DNA of 34,394 bases from an uncultured Rikenellaceae bacterium (GTDB lineage Bacteria; Bacteroidota; Bacteroidia; Bacteroidales; Rikenellaceae): the NCBI GenBank assembly GCA_949287525.1, contig CASEGL010000013.1, positions 1 to 34,394 of the forward strand, given 5' to 3'. The position numbers were made by a program, and so were the translations under genes. Below the pieces are notes generated by a model, which saw nothing but the letters and a program-made list of their open reading frames with translations, was not told where the DNA came from and made no database searches. Below are positions 15,907-25,080 of this stretch, in pieces (position 1 is the first letter of the stretch; each line of letters starts with the position of its first letter).

Positions 15907-17154
15907 TTAGCGGGCGGGACGCTCCCAGTTCAGAATCTTGTAGAAATCGTAATGTTCCGGATCGGGCAGGTAGCGGCGCGCTGCCTCGTAGTCCTCCGGC
16001 GTAATGTACGACAGGATGTTGTCGAACACGTACCGGCAGCGATCCGACGTAATATCTACCACACGCGGCGGGATAATGCCCGTGGCGGGATCCTGAATGT
16101 CTTTCAGGAACAGGTGGCCGATATGTCCCTCCTGATCGACACAGACCATGCAGCCCGTATGCCCTTCCGAGAAAAGCTTGTAGACGCCCACACCCAGCGT
16201 CGTGCAATACTCCAAGTCGTAGGCGATCGGTGTCTGGCAGCGCATTTCGTAACCCAGCTCGACGGGACGCGGACGGATCTTCAGGTTCAGACGGGCCATC
16301 TCGGCATCGATGAGCGAACAGAAGACGTGTGCCTTGGAGACTTTCCACAATTCGGGATGGCCGTGTTCGTCATAGGTGAACTTCACGTCAGCCGCCTTCA
16401 TCTCCTCGGTACTCAATTCGTGGAATACGCCCTCGGAGATCATGGCCACGCCGTAATTCATGCCCATCAGTTTCCGTTTGATGATGGAGGAGACCACCAG
16501 GCGGACAATGCGATCCACCGTGATCGTCGCATGGTCGAACATTTCGGGAATGATAATCATCGGACAGTGTGCTGCCGTACCGATGCCGAAGGCCAGATGG
16601 CCTGCCGAACGTCCCATCGATGTGATGACGAACCAGTTGTTGCTGGCATGGGCGTCGGCATACACCGTGCGGGCAATTACGCCGCCCTTGTCCTTGGCCG
16701 ACTCATAGCCGAACGTCGGCATGCCGCCGGGCAGAGGCAGGTCGTCGTCGATCGTCTTCGGCACGTGAATATTCGCAATCGAATACTGTTTGGCTGCCAA
16801 AAACTTGGCCACCTTATTGGCTGTCGATGCGGTATCGTCGCCGCCGATCGTTACCAGCAGTTTCACCTGGTTGCTGGTAAAGAAGTCGAGATTGAAGCGC
16901 TGGGCAAAATCCTCCTCGCTCGGACGGAAACGGCTCATGTGCAGATAAGATCCGCCCTCGGCAAAGATCTCGTCAGCCAGCCGGAAATCGATGTCGATCG
17001 CATCGACCGTCTCCGAGAAAAGGCCTTTGTAGCCGTTATGCAGACCGATCACCCGATAACCGTGTGCCAAAAAGGTCTTTGCCACGCTGCCTACCACTGT
17101 GTTGATGCCTGGGGCGGGGCCGCCGCCGGCCAATATTGCTATCGCATTTTTCAT
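15907..17154 (-). CDS. phosphofructokinase, PPi-dependent type
   Basis: The enzyme phosphorylates fructose-6-phosphate at C1 in glycolysis. At 415 residues it is a PfkA-superfamily member with GGGPAPGINTVV (10-21), TIGGDDTAS (102-110), PKTIDDD (132-138) and MGRSAGHLA. Asp107 in GGDD, where ATP-dependent enzymes have Gly (GGDGS), and Lys133 in PKTIDDD, where they have Gly (PGTIDND), are the known marks of pyrophosphate-dependent enzymes. The reaction would then be reversible, with PPi as donor. It lies 45 bases after the thioesterase gene, probably in one unit with it and the flavoprotein. Confidence 0.92.
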   Translation of the reverse strand: MKNAIAILAGGGPAPGINTVVGSVAKTFLAHGYRVIGLHNGYKGLFSETVDAIDIDFRLADEIFAEGGSYLHMSRFRPSEEDFAQRFNLDFFTSNQVKLLVTIGGDDTASTANKVAKFLAAKQYSIANIHVPKTIDDDLPLPGGMPTFGYESAKDKGGVIARTVYADAHASNNWFVITSMGRSAGHLAFGIGTAAHCPMIIIPEMFDHATITVDRIVRLVVSSIIKRKLMGMNYGVAMISEGVFHELSTEEMKAADVKFTYDEHGHPELWKVSKAHVFCSLIDAEMARLNLKIRPRPVELGYEMRCQTPIAYDLEYCTTLGVGVYKLFSEGHTGCMVCVDQEGHIGHLFLKDIQDPATGIIPPRVVDITSDRCRYVFDNILSYITPEDYEAARRYLPDPEHYDFYKILNWERPAR

Positions 17155-17199
17155 TGTTATTTCAGATTTTTATGATTTCGTACAGTCGATCCTTGCGGA

Positions 17200-17586
17200 T
17201 TACAATTTAGACAGGAATTTTGCACGATCCACGACAAAGCGCACATGCGTTCCTTCGCCGATCGTTTCACCGCGATCGGTTGCCCGCACGCGGAATGTCA
17301 GTTTGCGCCCTTCGATGGCGACCAGTTCGGCACAGGCTTCGATCTCCGCCCCGACGGCCGAAGGACGCAGATGGGAGGTATCCATCTGTGCGCCTACCGT
17401 CGTACTGCCTTCCGGAAGATGGGAGGCTACAGCCGACATGGCCGCATTTTCCATAAGAGCCACCATGGCGGGCGTGGCAAAAACCTCCATATCGCCCGAT
17501 CCCATTACCAGAGCCGTATGTTCCCGATCAACCACCTGTCGGGAAATATGCGTCAGTCCCGTTTGCAACATACCGGTTCTCCTCAT
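17200..17586 (-). CDS. FlK-like hotdog-fold thioesterase family protein
   Basis: A 128-residue single hotdog domain. The spacing of T38, E46 (TPAMVALMENAA) and H72 (DTSHLRPS) equals that of the catalytic T42, E50 and H76 of fluoroacetyl-CoA thioesterase FlK, so an acyl-CoA hydrolase is likely. The physiological acyl-CoA is unknown; fluoroacetate is not implied. Its ATG shares a base with the stop of the flavoprotein gene (TAATG), so translation is probably coupled. A second possible start is ATG 17571. Confidence 0.82.
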   Translation of the reverse strand: MRRTGMLQTGLTHISRQVVDREHTALVMGSGDMEVFATPAMVALMENAAMSAVASHLPEGSTTVGAQMDTSHLRPSAVGAEIEACAELVAIEGRKLTFRVRATDRGETIGEGTHVRFVVDRAKFLSKL

Positions 17587-18785
17587 TATTTGCCGAGCAG
17601 CACGCGGTCGGCGATTGCATCTGCCAGCGGCAGGAACTTCTCCAGATTTTCACGGGTGGCGCGTCCCGTCACTTCGACAGGCTCGCACATCAGGTTCCAG
17701 CCGATCGTCTCGGCAAACTTCTTCAGCGCACGCACGCCGCCTCCGCCGAAACTGCAGCTGCCGAAGAGGGCGAGTTCGCGGTTCTTGAGTCCGTAGTGAA
17801 TCATCGACGAGCAGAGGTGTTCCATAGCGGGGAACATGTCGCCGTTGTAGGCGCAGCTGCCCAGCACCACGTAGCGGCACCGCCACAGTTCGCTGATCAG
17901 ATAGGAAACGTGCGTCTTGGAGACGTCATACACACGCACATCGGCCACCCCGCGCTGTTTCAGTCGGGTTGCGATGTAGTCGGCCATGTGAGCCGTGTTG
18001 TTATACATCGAGGCGTAGACGACAACCACCGCATCGTCCGCCTCGCCCTTGCTCCACTTGTCGTACAGGGCGATCACCTCGCCTGCCTGGCGGCGCCATA
18101 CCGGACCGTGCAGCGGGCAGAGCGTGCCGATCTCCAGACCGCCGAGCTTGGCCAACGCCTTCTGAACCATGGCGCCGTACTTGCCGACGATATTGGAATA
18201 ATAGCGGCGCATGTCCTCCACATAGACGGAGAGGTCGGTCTCGGCATCGGTTGCCGCACCGTCCGTCGTGCCGAAGGTACCGAATGCATCGGCCGAGAAG
18301 AGTACCTTGGCGGACTGTTCGTAGGTCACCATCGTCTCCGGCCAGTGAACCCAGGGGGTCATGAAGAACTGCAACGTATGCGCACCCAGCGACAGCGTAT
18401 CACCGTCGCGCACCTCCTTGAAATTGGACGACACGTCGCCGAAATAAGCGATCAGCATCTTTTTGGTCAATGCATTGCCGACAATGGTGACTTGCGGATA
18501 GCGTCTCAGCACGGAGCCGATCTCGCCGGAGTGATCCGGTTCCATATGATTGACGATCAGGTACTCCAACGGCCGTCCGTCGAGGATTTCCTCCACGCGA
18601 TCCAGATAACTGCCTTCGCTTCCGAACTCGACCGTATCCAACAGGGCGCAATGCTCGTCGCGGATCACATACGAATTATACGAAACTCCGTGCGGAATCG
18701 GCCACAGGTTCTCGAACAGAGCAGTCCGACGGTCGTTCACGCCGATCAAATATATGTCATTGGCGATACTAATCTGCTTTTGCAT
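17586..18785 (-). CDS. FprA-family A-type flavoprotein (diiron plus FMN)
   Basis: This cytosolic protein of 399 residues belongs to the flavodiiron family that reduces O2 to water or NO to N2O to protect anaerobes. The N-terminal metallo-beta-lactamase-like domain has the diiron ligands H80, E82, D84 and H85 (HMEPDHSG), with H147 (VHWPE), D166 (SADAFG) and H226 (CPLHGP). The C-terminal flavodoxin domain begins near 254 with the FMN loop YASMYNNTAHMA. ATG 18785 (MQKQISIAND) gives the family start; upstream codons run past the promoter. The electron donor, often rubredoxin, is not in the window. It is the first gene of a unit with the thioesterase and phosphofructokinase. Confidence 0.93.
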   Translation of the reverse strand: MQKQISIANDIYLIGVNDRRTALFENLWPIPHGVSYNSYVIRDEHCALLDTVEFGSEGSYLDRVEEILDGRPLEYLIVNHMEPDHSGEIGSVLRRYPQVTIVGNALTKKMLIAYFGDVSSNFKEVRDGDTLSLGAHTLQFFMTPWVHWPETMVTYEQSAKVLFSADAFGTFGTTDGAATDAETDLSVYVEDMRRYYSNIVGKYGAMVQKALAKLGGLEIGTLCPLHGPVWRRQAGEVIALYDKWSKGEADDAVVVVYASMYNNTAHMADYIATRLKQRGVADVRVYDVSKTHVSYLISELWRCRYVVLGSCAYNGDMFPAMEHLCSSMIHYGLKNRELALFGSCSFGGGGVRALKKFAETIGWNLMCEPVEVTGRATRENLEKFLPLADAIADRVLLGK

Positions 18786-18826
18786 GCGTTTTTCGTTTGA
18801 TGGTTTATAAAATCGATTAAACCTAT

Positions 18827-18842
18827 TATTTTTGCAAAGATA
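18827..18842. promoter_or_regulatory. abutting divergent -7 boxes for the DUF4294 and flavoprotein genes
   Basis: The plus-strand box TATTTTTG (18827-18834, with TTTA 19 bases upstream) directly touches the minus-strand box TATCTTTG (18842-18835). The first would serve the DUF4294 gene at 18853 and the second the flavoprotein gene at 18785. A polymerase on one box would block the other. Confidence 0.55.
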
Positions 18843-18852
18843 GAATTTTTCG

Positions 18853-19461
18853 ATGAGACGGGGATGTTTCCAGACAGTAATCTCGCTGATTGCAGTCTTC
18901 ATGACCGCAATCGGATCGGCACATGCCCAGCGTCCGGAGGATTACCGGTTTCGGGGCGGCCGTTACAGCGGATACGAGATTATTGACGGCGACACGGTCA
19001 TCACCGTTCGGATCAATCCGCTCTATGTCTTTGCGCCGCCGCGCAATGTCAAGCAATACCAGCGCCTGGTGCGCAACGTCAAGAAAGTCTATCCCTACGC
19101 CCTGGAGGCGCGTCAGTACATGCAACAGCTCGACACGCAGCTCGACAGCATCAAGTCGCCGCTCAAACGGGAACGGTTCGTGGCCAGCATGGAGCGCGAG
19201 ATCGTCCGCAAATACACCCCCATTCTCGAACACATGACGTTCTCGCAGGGCAAGATCCTGATCAAACTGATCGACCGCGAAACGGCGCGCACCCCCTATC
19301 AGATACTCCGCCAGTTCCGAGGCCGCCTGACGGCCGGTTTCTACAACGCGATCGCCAAGATCTTCAAGGCCGACCTCCACCAGCACTACGATCCGGTCCA
19401 CAACGAGGAGGACGCCCAGATCGAACAGATCATCACGCTGATTGAGGCAGGGCTGCTGTAG
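18853..19461 (+). CDS. DUF4294-family exported protein
   Basis: The 202-residue product has an N-terminal signal sequence (to about residue 26, ending AHA) and matches the Bacteroidetes family DUF4294, unknown function. Visible marks are GYEIIDGDTV, the Pro-rich YVFAPPRN, and a long basic helix region with VKKVYPYALEAR and LKRERFVASMEREI. It would be periplasmic. It is divergent from the flavoprotein gene and convergent with prfC. Confidence 0.85.
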   Translation: MRRGCFQTVISLIAVFMTAIGSAHAQRPEDYRFRGGRYSGYEIIDGDTVITVRINPLYVFAPPRNVKQYQRLVRNVKKVYPYALEARQYMQQLDTQLDSIKSPLKRERFVASMEREIVRKYTPILEHMTFSQGKILIKLIDRETARTPYQILRQFRGRLTAGFYNAIAKIFKADLHQHYDPVHNEEDAQIEQIITLIEAGLL

Positions 19462-19487
19462 CCCACCTCCGCCCCACGCTCCCCTTA

Positions 19488-19525
19488 CAAAAAAAGAGAC
19501 GGCACGCGGTGCATCCGCATGCCGT
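19488..19525 (-). terminator. terminator of the prfC gene
   Basis: On the minus strand, ACGGCATGCGG (19525-19515) pairs with CCGCGTGCCGT (19509-19499), with one G-T pair and a 5-base loop. CTCTTTTTTT follows. It begins 28 bases past the prfC stop. Confidence 0.8.
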
Positions 19526-19552
19526 TCCCGTATCATGTCCTGCTACCGGCCG

Positions 19553-21127
19553 TCAGAACTCCGACGAGAAGTGGAACCGTATGTCGGGGAACTTCTCCTG
19601 CGCCAGCTGCAGCGCATAGCTCGTGTCGGCCAGGAAAACGTCGTGGCCGTGTTTGTCGATCGCCATGTTCGTGTATTTGCGCTTGATGAAGTCGGCCAGC
19701 TGTTCGGCATTGTCCGACTCGATCCAGCAGGCCTTGTAGATCTGGATCGGCTCATAGCGGCACAGGGCGTTGTACTCGTGTTCCAGACGGTACTGGATCA
19801 CCTCAAACTGGAGCGCACCCACCGTACCGATGATCTTGCGGCCGTTGAGCCGGCTGGTGAAGAGCTGCGCCACACCCTCGTCCATGAGCTGGTCGATGCC
19901 CTTGGCCAGTTGCTTGAACTTCTGCGGATCGGCATTCTCGATATAACGGAACAGCTCCGGCGAGAAGGAGGGGATGCCGGTAAATTTCAGGTTCTCCCCC
20001 TCGGTGAAGGTGTCGCCGATCTTGAAGTTGCCCGTATCGTGCAGGCCGACGATGTCGCCCGGATAGGCGAAATCGACGATCGACTTCTTCTCGGCCATGA
20101 AGGCATTGGGCGACGAGAACTTCATCTGTTTGCCGCTGCGCACGTGCAGGTAGTTCTTGTTGCGCTCGAAGGTACCCGAACAGATCTTCAGGAAAGCGAT
20201 GCGGTCGCGGTGGTTGGGATCCATGTTGGCATGGATCTTGAACACGAAGCCGGTCATTTTGGGTTCCGTCGGCTCCATCGTGCGGGTCTGCGTCGTAGAG
20301 GGGCGCGGCGAAGGGGCGATGCGGATAAACGTTTCGAGCAGATCCTGCACGCCGAAGTTGTTGATCGCACTGCCGAAGAACACCGGAGCCAACTCGCCCG
20401 CCAGATAACGTTCCCGATCGAACGGTTCGTAAACCCCCTCCACGAGCGACAGGTCGTCGCGCAGCTTCTGCGTAAACGGAGCGATGTAGCTGTCCAGTTC
20501 GGGGCTGTCGATCGACAGCTTCACCGTCTCGGCCACCGTCTGGCGGTCGTTGGACATGAATGCCGTGAAACTGCTGTCGAAGATGTTGTACACGCCCTTG
20601 AAGGTCGGGCCGCTGCTGACAGGAAACGACAACGGGCGCACGCGGATCTGGAGTTCCGTCTCGATCTCGTCGAGCAGGTCGAACGGATCGCGGCAGGGAC
20701 GGTCGAGCTTGTTCACGAACACCATGACGGGCGTCTTGCGCATGCGGCAGACATTCATCAGCTTGCGGGTCTGCGTCTCGACACCCTTGGCACCGTCGAT
20801 CACGATGATAACGCTGTCCACGGCCGTCAGGGTGCGGTAGGTGTCCTCGGCGAAGTCTTCGTGACCGGGCGTGTCGAGAATATTGATCTTCACGCCTTCG
20901 TACTCGAATCCCATCACCGAGGTAGCCACCGAGATGCCTCGCTGGCGTTCGATTTCCATGAAGTCCGACGTGGCGGTCTTGCGTATCTTGTTGCTTTTGA
21001 CCGCACCGGCCACATGGATGGCTCCTCCGAAAAGGAGCAGTTTCTCGGTCAGCGTCGTTTTACCCGCGTCCGGGTGGCTGATGATCGCAAAGGTTCTGCG
21101 TCTGCGGATCTCTTCGTTCAATCCCAT
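19553..21127 (-). CDS. prfC: peptide chain release factor 3
   Basis: The 524-residue GTPase removes RF1 or RF2 from the ribosome after peptide release. The GTP-binding motifs are complete: P-loop SHPDAGKTT (17-25), switch region [18 protein letters not shown], and NKLD. The long C-terminal RF3 domain is complete through to RFHFSSEF. It is 109 bases behind nadB on the same strand with no clear terminator or -7 box between them, so it may share the nadB transcript. Confidence 0.95.
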   Translation of the reverse strand: MGLNEEIRRRRTFAIISHPDAGKTTLTEKLLLFGGAIHVAGAVKSNKIRKTATSDFMEIERQRGISVATSVMGFEYEGVKINILDTPGHEDFAEDTYRTLTAVDSVIIVIDGAKGVETQTRKLMNVCRMRKTPVMVFVNKLDRPCRDPFDLLDEIETELQIRVRPLSFPVSSGPTFKGVYNIFDSSFTAFMSNDRQTVAETVKLSIDSPELDSYIAPFTQKLRDDLSLVEGVYEPFDRERYLAGELAPVFFGSAINNFGVQDLLETFIRIAPSPRPSTTQTRTMEPTEPKMTGFVFKIHANMDPNHRDRIAFLKICSGTFERNKNYLHVRSGKQMKFSSPNAFMAEKKSIVDFAYPGDIVGLHDTGNFKIGDTFTEGENLKFTGIPSFSPELFRYIENADPQKFKQLAKGIDQLMDEGVAQLFTSRLNGRKIIGTVGALQFEVIQYRLEHEYNALCRYEPIQIYKACWIESDNAEQLADFIKRKYTNMAIDKHGHDVFLADTSYALQLAQEKFPDIRFHFSSEF

Positions 21128-21236
21128 TCGATTGTCGTTCGTAGATTAAAAATTTGTCGTATATCATTCCCGCGGAGCAGCAGATCGCACCGGATGGCCT
21201 GCCCCGCTCCCCTTTTCGCTATCGGAATCGGGATTC

Positions 21237-22841
21237 CTAAAATTCGGTCGAGGTCTTGCGCAGCGGAAAATCGTGCGGCACCTCCAGCGGATAGTCGAGC
21301 GAATAGTGCAGGCCGATGCTCTTTTTCATCGACTGCGCCTGCTTGATGATGAGGTAGCCCACGTCGATCATGTTGCGCAGCTCGCACAGTTCCTTGTTCA
21401 GCTTCGACTTCTGGAACAGCTCCTCGTTCTCCTTGTAGATGATCTCCAGACGGCGCAGCGCCCGCTCCAGCCGCAGGTCGGAGCGCACGATGCCGACATA
21501 GTTGCTCATGATCTGCTGCATCTCCTTGGCGTTCTGCGTGATGAGGATCATCTCCTCCGTAGCGGTCGTGCCGTCGTCGTTCCACTCGGGAATATCGCGC
21601 TGCAACGTATATTCGTCCAGATGCTCGGCGCTGTGGCGGGCAGCCTGGTCGGCATAGACCACGGCCTCGGTCAGCGAGTTGGAAGCCAGGCGGTTGGCAC
21701 CGTGCAGACCCGTACAGGAGGTCTCGCCGAGCGCATAGAGCCGTTTGATGGATGTTTCGCCGTTCAGATCGACCTTCACGCCGCCGCAGCAGTAGTGAGC
21801 CGCCGGAGCGACGGGGATCATATCCTTGGTAATATCAATGCCGATGGAGAGGCACTTGCGGTAGATGTTCGGGAAGTGGTTGATTGTCTCGGCCGCATCG
21901 CGGTGGGTGACATCCAGATAGACGCAGTCGTCGCCGCGCACCTTCATCTCGTTGTCGATGCTGCGGGCCACCACGTCGCGCGGAGCGAGCGATCCCATCG
22001 GGTGATACTTGTGCATGAACTCCTTGCCGTCCTTGGTCTTCAGGATGGCGCCGAATCCGCGCAACGCCTCCGAAATCAGGAACGAAGGCCGCTCGCCCGG
22101 ATTATACAGTGCGGTCGGATGGAACTGGATGAACTCCATGTTGGCGATGATCGCCTTGGCGCGATGCGCCATCGCGATGCCGTCGCCGGTGGCTACACGC
22201 GGATTGGTCGTCACATGATAGACGTTGCCCACGCCGCCCGTAGCGATGACGGTGACCTTGGAAAGGATCGTAAAGATCCGCTCGCGCTTGAGATCCATCA
22301 CGTAGGCGCCGTAGCACTCGATGTCGTCCATGTGGCGGGTGACGAGCCGGCCGAGGTGATGCTGGGTGAGCAGATCGACGGCGAAGTGGTACTCCAGCAC
22401 CTCGATGTTGCGGTGGCTCTTGACCTGCGAGATCAGCGTGCGTTCGATCTCGGCGCCGGTTTCATCCTTATGGTGCAGGATACGGTGTTCGGAGTGGCCG
22501 CCTTCGCGAGCCAGTTCGTATTTTCCTTCGGGCGTGCGGTCGAAACGCGTTCCCCACCGGATCAGATCCTTCATCAGCATCGGCGCGCGGGTCACCACCT
22601 GCTCGACCGCATCCAGATCGCAGATACCCGCTCCGCACACCATCGTATCGTGGATATGCTTTTCAAAAGTATCCGGTTCATAGGTAACGGAACAAATGCC
22701 TCCCTGTGCGTAATTGGTATTGCACTCGTTCATCTCGCCTTTCGTGACGACAATCACATGGGACTTCTCCGCCGCTTTCAGGGCAAAACTGAGACCGGCC
22801 GCACCGCTGCCGATCACCAGATAATCCGTTTCGAGATTCAT
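21237..22841 (-). CDS. nadB: L-aspartate oxidase
   Basis: The FAD enzyme oxidises L-aspartate to iminoaspartate, the first step of de novo NAD synthesis. The 534-residue product shows the FAD motif VIGSGAAGLSFAL, the NTNYAQGGI loop, REGGHSEHRILHH, and the substrate-site HGANRLASNSLTEAVVYA near the end of the catalytic domain. The helical C-terminal domain of the succinate-dehydrogenase family follows. ATG 22841 (MNLETDYL) is chosen; a TTG at 22856 would add five residues, and GAAAGGAG lies directly before the ATG. The -7 box is at 22900-22893. nadA and nadC are not in the window. Confidence 0.95.
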   Translation of the reverse strand: MNLETDYLVIGSGAAGLSFALKAAEKSHVIVVTKGEMNECNTNYAQGGICSVTYEPDTFEKHIHDTMVCGAGICDLDAVEQVVTRAPMLMKDLIRWGTRFDRTPEGKYELAREGGHSEHRILHHKDETGAEIERTLISQVKSHRNIEVLEYHFAVDLLTQHHLGRLVTRHMDDIECYGAYVMDLKRERIFTILSKVTVIATGGVGNVYHVTTNPRVATGDGIAMAHRAKAIIANMEFIQFHPTALYNPGERPSFLISEALRGFGAILKTKDGKEFMHKYHPMGSLAPRDVVARSIDNEMKVRGDDCVYLDVTHRDAAETINHFPNIYRKCLSIGIDITKDMIPVAPAAHYCCGGVKVDLNGETSIKRLYALGETSCTGLHGANRLASNSLTEAVVYADQAARHSAEHLDEYTLQRDIPEWNDDGTTATEEMILITQNAKEMQQIMSNYVGIVRSDLRLERALRRLEIIYKENEELFQKSKLNKELCELRNMIDVGYLIIKQAQSMKKSIGLHYSLDYPLEVPHDFPLRKTSTEF

Positions 22842-22892
22842 CTCCTTTCGTTTCAATTAGTCGCAATGCGCCGCGCGGCACAAAGCATTATG

Positions 22893-22900
22893 CAAAATTA
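22893..22900 (-). promoter_or_regulatory. -7 box of nadB
   Basis: Minus-strand TAATTTTG matches TAnnTTTG, about 50 bases before the nadB ATG. Confidence 0.55.
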
Positions 22901-22904
22901 TAAA

Positions 22905-22938
22905 ATTAGCCGGACTTTTGTCTGCAAGTCCGGCTAAT
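22905..22938. promoter_or_regulatory. 12-bp-arm inverted repeat upstream of the nadB promoter
   Basis: Arms ATTAGCCGGACT (22905-22916) and AGTCCGGCTAAT (22927-22938) are perfect complements around 10 bases. On the minus strand it is followed by TTTATAATTTTG, so it could be a terminator whose T run is the nadB -7 region. It covers where a -33 element would be, so an operator is also possible. Confidence 0.55.
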
Positions 22939-23140
22939 TCCGCTGCGGCAAACGGTTCGGAAGCGGTTTTTCAGCGTCCACACTCCCCTGCGCCCGAAGT
23001 CCTGCCGTTCCATATCGAAGCCTGCCCCCGACACACCCCTCGGTCGGGTTCAGGATTGGACGACCACCTTCTTCCGCGCGACAAACGGATAACACCACAC
23101 GGCAATTGTCACGGAGCCTGCCCTCCATCCGTTGCCGGCA

Positions 23141-23181
23141 AAAAACAAATGAAGCCCTAAAATTAGGGCTTCACTTGTTTT
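23141..23181 (-). terminator. terminator of the nqr operon
   Basis: TGAAGCCCTAA (23150-23160) and TTAGGGCTTCA (23163-23173) pair perfectly with a 2-base centre, with further A/T pairing outside. On the minus strand TTTGTTTTTT follows. It starts 25 bases after the nqrF stop. Confidence 0.85.
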
Positions 23182-23198
23182 CGCTATACAACCGTACA

Positions 23199-24440
23199 TC
23201 AACCGAAGTTGTCGTACATGATGTTCTCTTTCGGAACGCCGAGGCTGTCGAGCATCTTCTCCACGGCGGCCGTCATCGGGCCCGGGCCGCAGATATAGTA
23301 TTCGATATCCTCCGGAGCCTCATGGTTCTTCAGATAGTTGTCGAAGATCACCTGGTGGATAAATCCGGTGTAACCCGTCCAGTTATCCTCAGGCTTCGGC
23401 TCGGACAGGGCGATTTCGAAACGGAAGTTTTCGTTCTCGCGTGCAATCTGCTCGAAGTCCTCCTCGTAGAAGATTTCGCGTTTGCTGCGCGCACCGTACC
23501 AGAACGTTACCGGCACCTTCGTGTGTTTGGTCTTGAACTGGTCGAAGATGTGCGAACGCATCGGAGCCATACCGGCACCACCGCCGATGAACATCTTCTC
23601 GTTCGGGGTGTCCTTCACGAAGAACTCGCCGTAGGGACCCGAGATCGTAATCTTGTCGCCCGGTTTGAGCGAATAGATGTACGACGAGCAGATACCCGGA
23701 TTGAGTTTCACGAACTTGCCCGTCTTGCGATCGAACGGAGGCGTCGCAATACGGATGTTCAACATGATGATGTTGCCCTCGGCCGGATGGTTGGCCATGG
23801 AGTAGGCACGGAACGTAGGTTCGGGGTTCTTGGCCACCAGATCCCACATCTTGTTCTTGTCCCAATCCTCGCGGAACTGTTCGTCCACGTCGAAGTCTGC
23901 ATATTTGATTGCATCGTACTTCGGCACGTCGATCTGGATATAACCGCCGCTTCGGAAATTGAGGTTTTCACCTTCGGGCAGCTTGACGACGAACTGTTTG
24001 ATGAAGGTAGCCACGTTGTGGTTCGAAACCACCGTACACTCCCACTTCTTCACGCCCAGCACCGCTTCCGGCACGTGGATTTTCATGTTTTCCTTCACTT
24101 TCACCTGACAGCCCAGACGCCAATGCTCTTTCTGCTGTTTGTAGGAGAAGTGGCTGGTTTCGGTGGGCAGGATGTCGCCGCCGCCTTCGAGTACCTGGCA
24201 TTTACACATACCGCACGTACCCTGGCCGCCGCAGGCCGAAGGCAGGAAGATCTCCTGCGAAGCCAACGTGGAGAGCAGCGATTCGCCGGTTGCGACCGAC
24301 AACGTGCGTTCGCCGTCGTTGATGTCGATGGTCACCTCTCCCGACGAGGTCAGTTTGGCCTTTGCGTACAGGAGCAACAGCACCAGCAGCAATACGATGA
24401 CCAGTGCCGCAATGACCGCAATTATGATAGTTGTCTGCAT
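23199..24440 (-). CDS. nqrF: Na+-translocating NADH:quinone reductase subunit F
   Basis: This 413-residue subunit takes electrons from NADH. Residues about 3-25 form a membrane anchor. A plant-type [2Fe-2S] domain has C70, C76, C79 and C111 ([10 protein letters not shown]). The FAD-binding RAYSMAN (211-217) and the NADH-binding [11 protein letters not shown] (286-296) and YICGPGPM motifs follow. It is the last gene of the operon, 18 bases after nqrE, and is followed by a strong terminator. The complex is a membrane-bound sodium pump linking NADH oxidation to quinone reduction. Confidence 0.97.
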   Translation of the reverse strand: MQTTIIIAVIAALVIVLLLVLLLLYAKAKLTSSGEVTIDINDGERTLSVATGESLLSTLASQEIFLPSACGGQGTCGMCKCQVLEGGGDILPTETSHFSYKQQKEHWRLGCQVKVKENMKIHVPEAVLGVKKWECTVVSNHNVATFIKQFVVKLPEGENLNFRSGGYIQIDVPKYDAIKYADFDVDEQFREDWDKNKMWDLVAKNPEPTFRAYSMANHPAEGNIIMLNIRIATPPFDRKTGKFVKLNPGICSSYIYSLKPGDKITISGPYGEFFVKDTPNEKMFIGGGAGMAPMRSHIFDQFKTKHTKVPVTFWYGARSKREIFYEEDFEQIARENENFRFEIALSEPKPEDNWTGYTGFIHQVIFDNYLKNHEAPEDIEYYICGPGPMTAAVEKMLDSLGVPKENIMYDNFG

Positions 24441-24458
24441 CTTATCTCTCTTGAACCG

Positions 24459-25076
24459 TTAATTGATTTGAATACCGAGGAACGACATGAAAGCGATTCC
24501 CATCAGTCCCGTCAGGATGAACGCGATACCCGGGCCGCGCAGCGGAGCCGGAATGTTCGAGTAGGTGATCTTCTCGCGGATAGCCGCCATCATCAGGATG
24601 GCCAGCCACCAGCCGATACCCGAACCCAGACCGTAGGCGGTAGCCTGGCCCACATTCAGGAACTCCTTCTGCTGCATGAAGAGCGAACCGCCCATGATGG
24701 CGCAGTTCACGGCGATCAGCGGCAGGAAGATACCCAGCGTGTTATACAGCGAGGGGCTGAACTTCTCGACGATCATCTCGACCAGCTGCACGAACGAAGC
24801 GATCACGGCGATGAAGACGATGAAAGAGAGGAAACTCAGATCAACATCTTTCAGCTTGGGGCTGATCCATTCCAGCGCACCGGGCTGCAGCAGGAATTCG
24901 TCGATCAGGTAGTTGAGCGGTACGGTGATGAGCATGACGAAGGTCACGGCGGCACCGAGGCCGAGGGCGGTTTTCACGTTCTTGCTCACGGCGATGTAGG
25001 AACACATGCCGAAGAAGTAGGCGAAAACCATGTTGTCGATAAAGATCGACCGGATGAAAATATTGAAACTTTCCAT
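24459..25076 (-). CDS. nqrE: Na+-translocating NADH:quinone reductase subunit E
   Basis: A 205-residue integral membrane subunit with six hydrophobic helices. The conserved first-helix segment with C26 (VFAYFFGMCSYIAVS) and the NCAIMGG loop that helps hold the intramembrane iron centre are present. It pairs with NqrD as an inverted-topology homologue. The gene begins four bases after the nqrD stop. Confidence 0.96.
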   Translation of the reverse strand: MESFNIFIRSIFIDNMVFAYFFGMCSYIAVSKNVKTALGLGAAVTFVMLITVPLNYLIDEFLLQPGALEWISPKLKDVDLSFLSFIVFIAVIASFVQLVEMIVEKFSPSLYNTLGIFLPLIAVNCAIMGGSLFMQQKEFLNVGQATAYGLGSGIGWWLAILMMAAIREKITYSNIPAPLRGPGIAFILTGLMGIAFMSFLGIQIN

Positions 25077-25080
25077 ACTT

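Larger units (their letters stand above)
22842..23198. other. 357-base gap between nadB and nqrF
   Basis: The gap holds the nadB -7 box, a 12-bp-arm inverted repeat and the nqr terminator (listed separately). Between the two hairpins, 22939-23149, lie about 210 GC-rich bases with no supported gene. The short open frames there have low-complexity or unrelated-looking translations. It may be a leader, a small RNA gene, or spacer; I recognise no known riboswitch. Confidence 0.5.

Noticed and set aside
19442..21346. Long plus-strand open frame opposite prfC
   Set aside because: Antisense shadow of a complete release factor 3 gene.
22934..23128. 64-codon minus-strand frame in the nadB-nqrF gap
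   Set aside because: No ribosome site, unrelated-looking translation, and it overlaps the inverted repeat.
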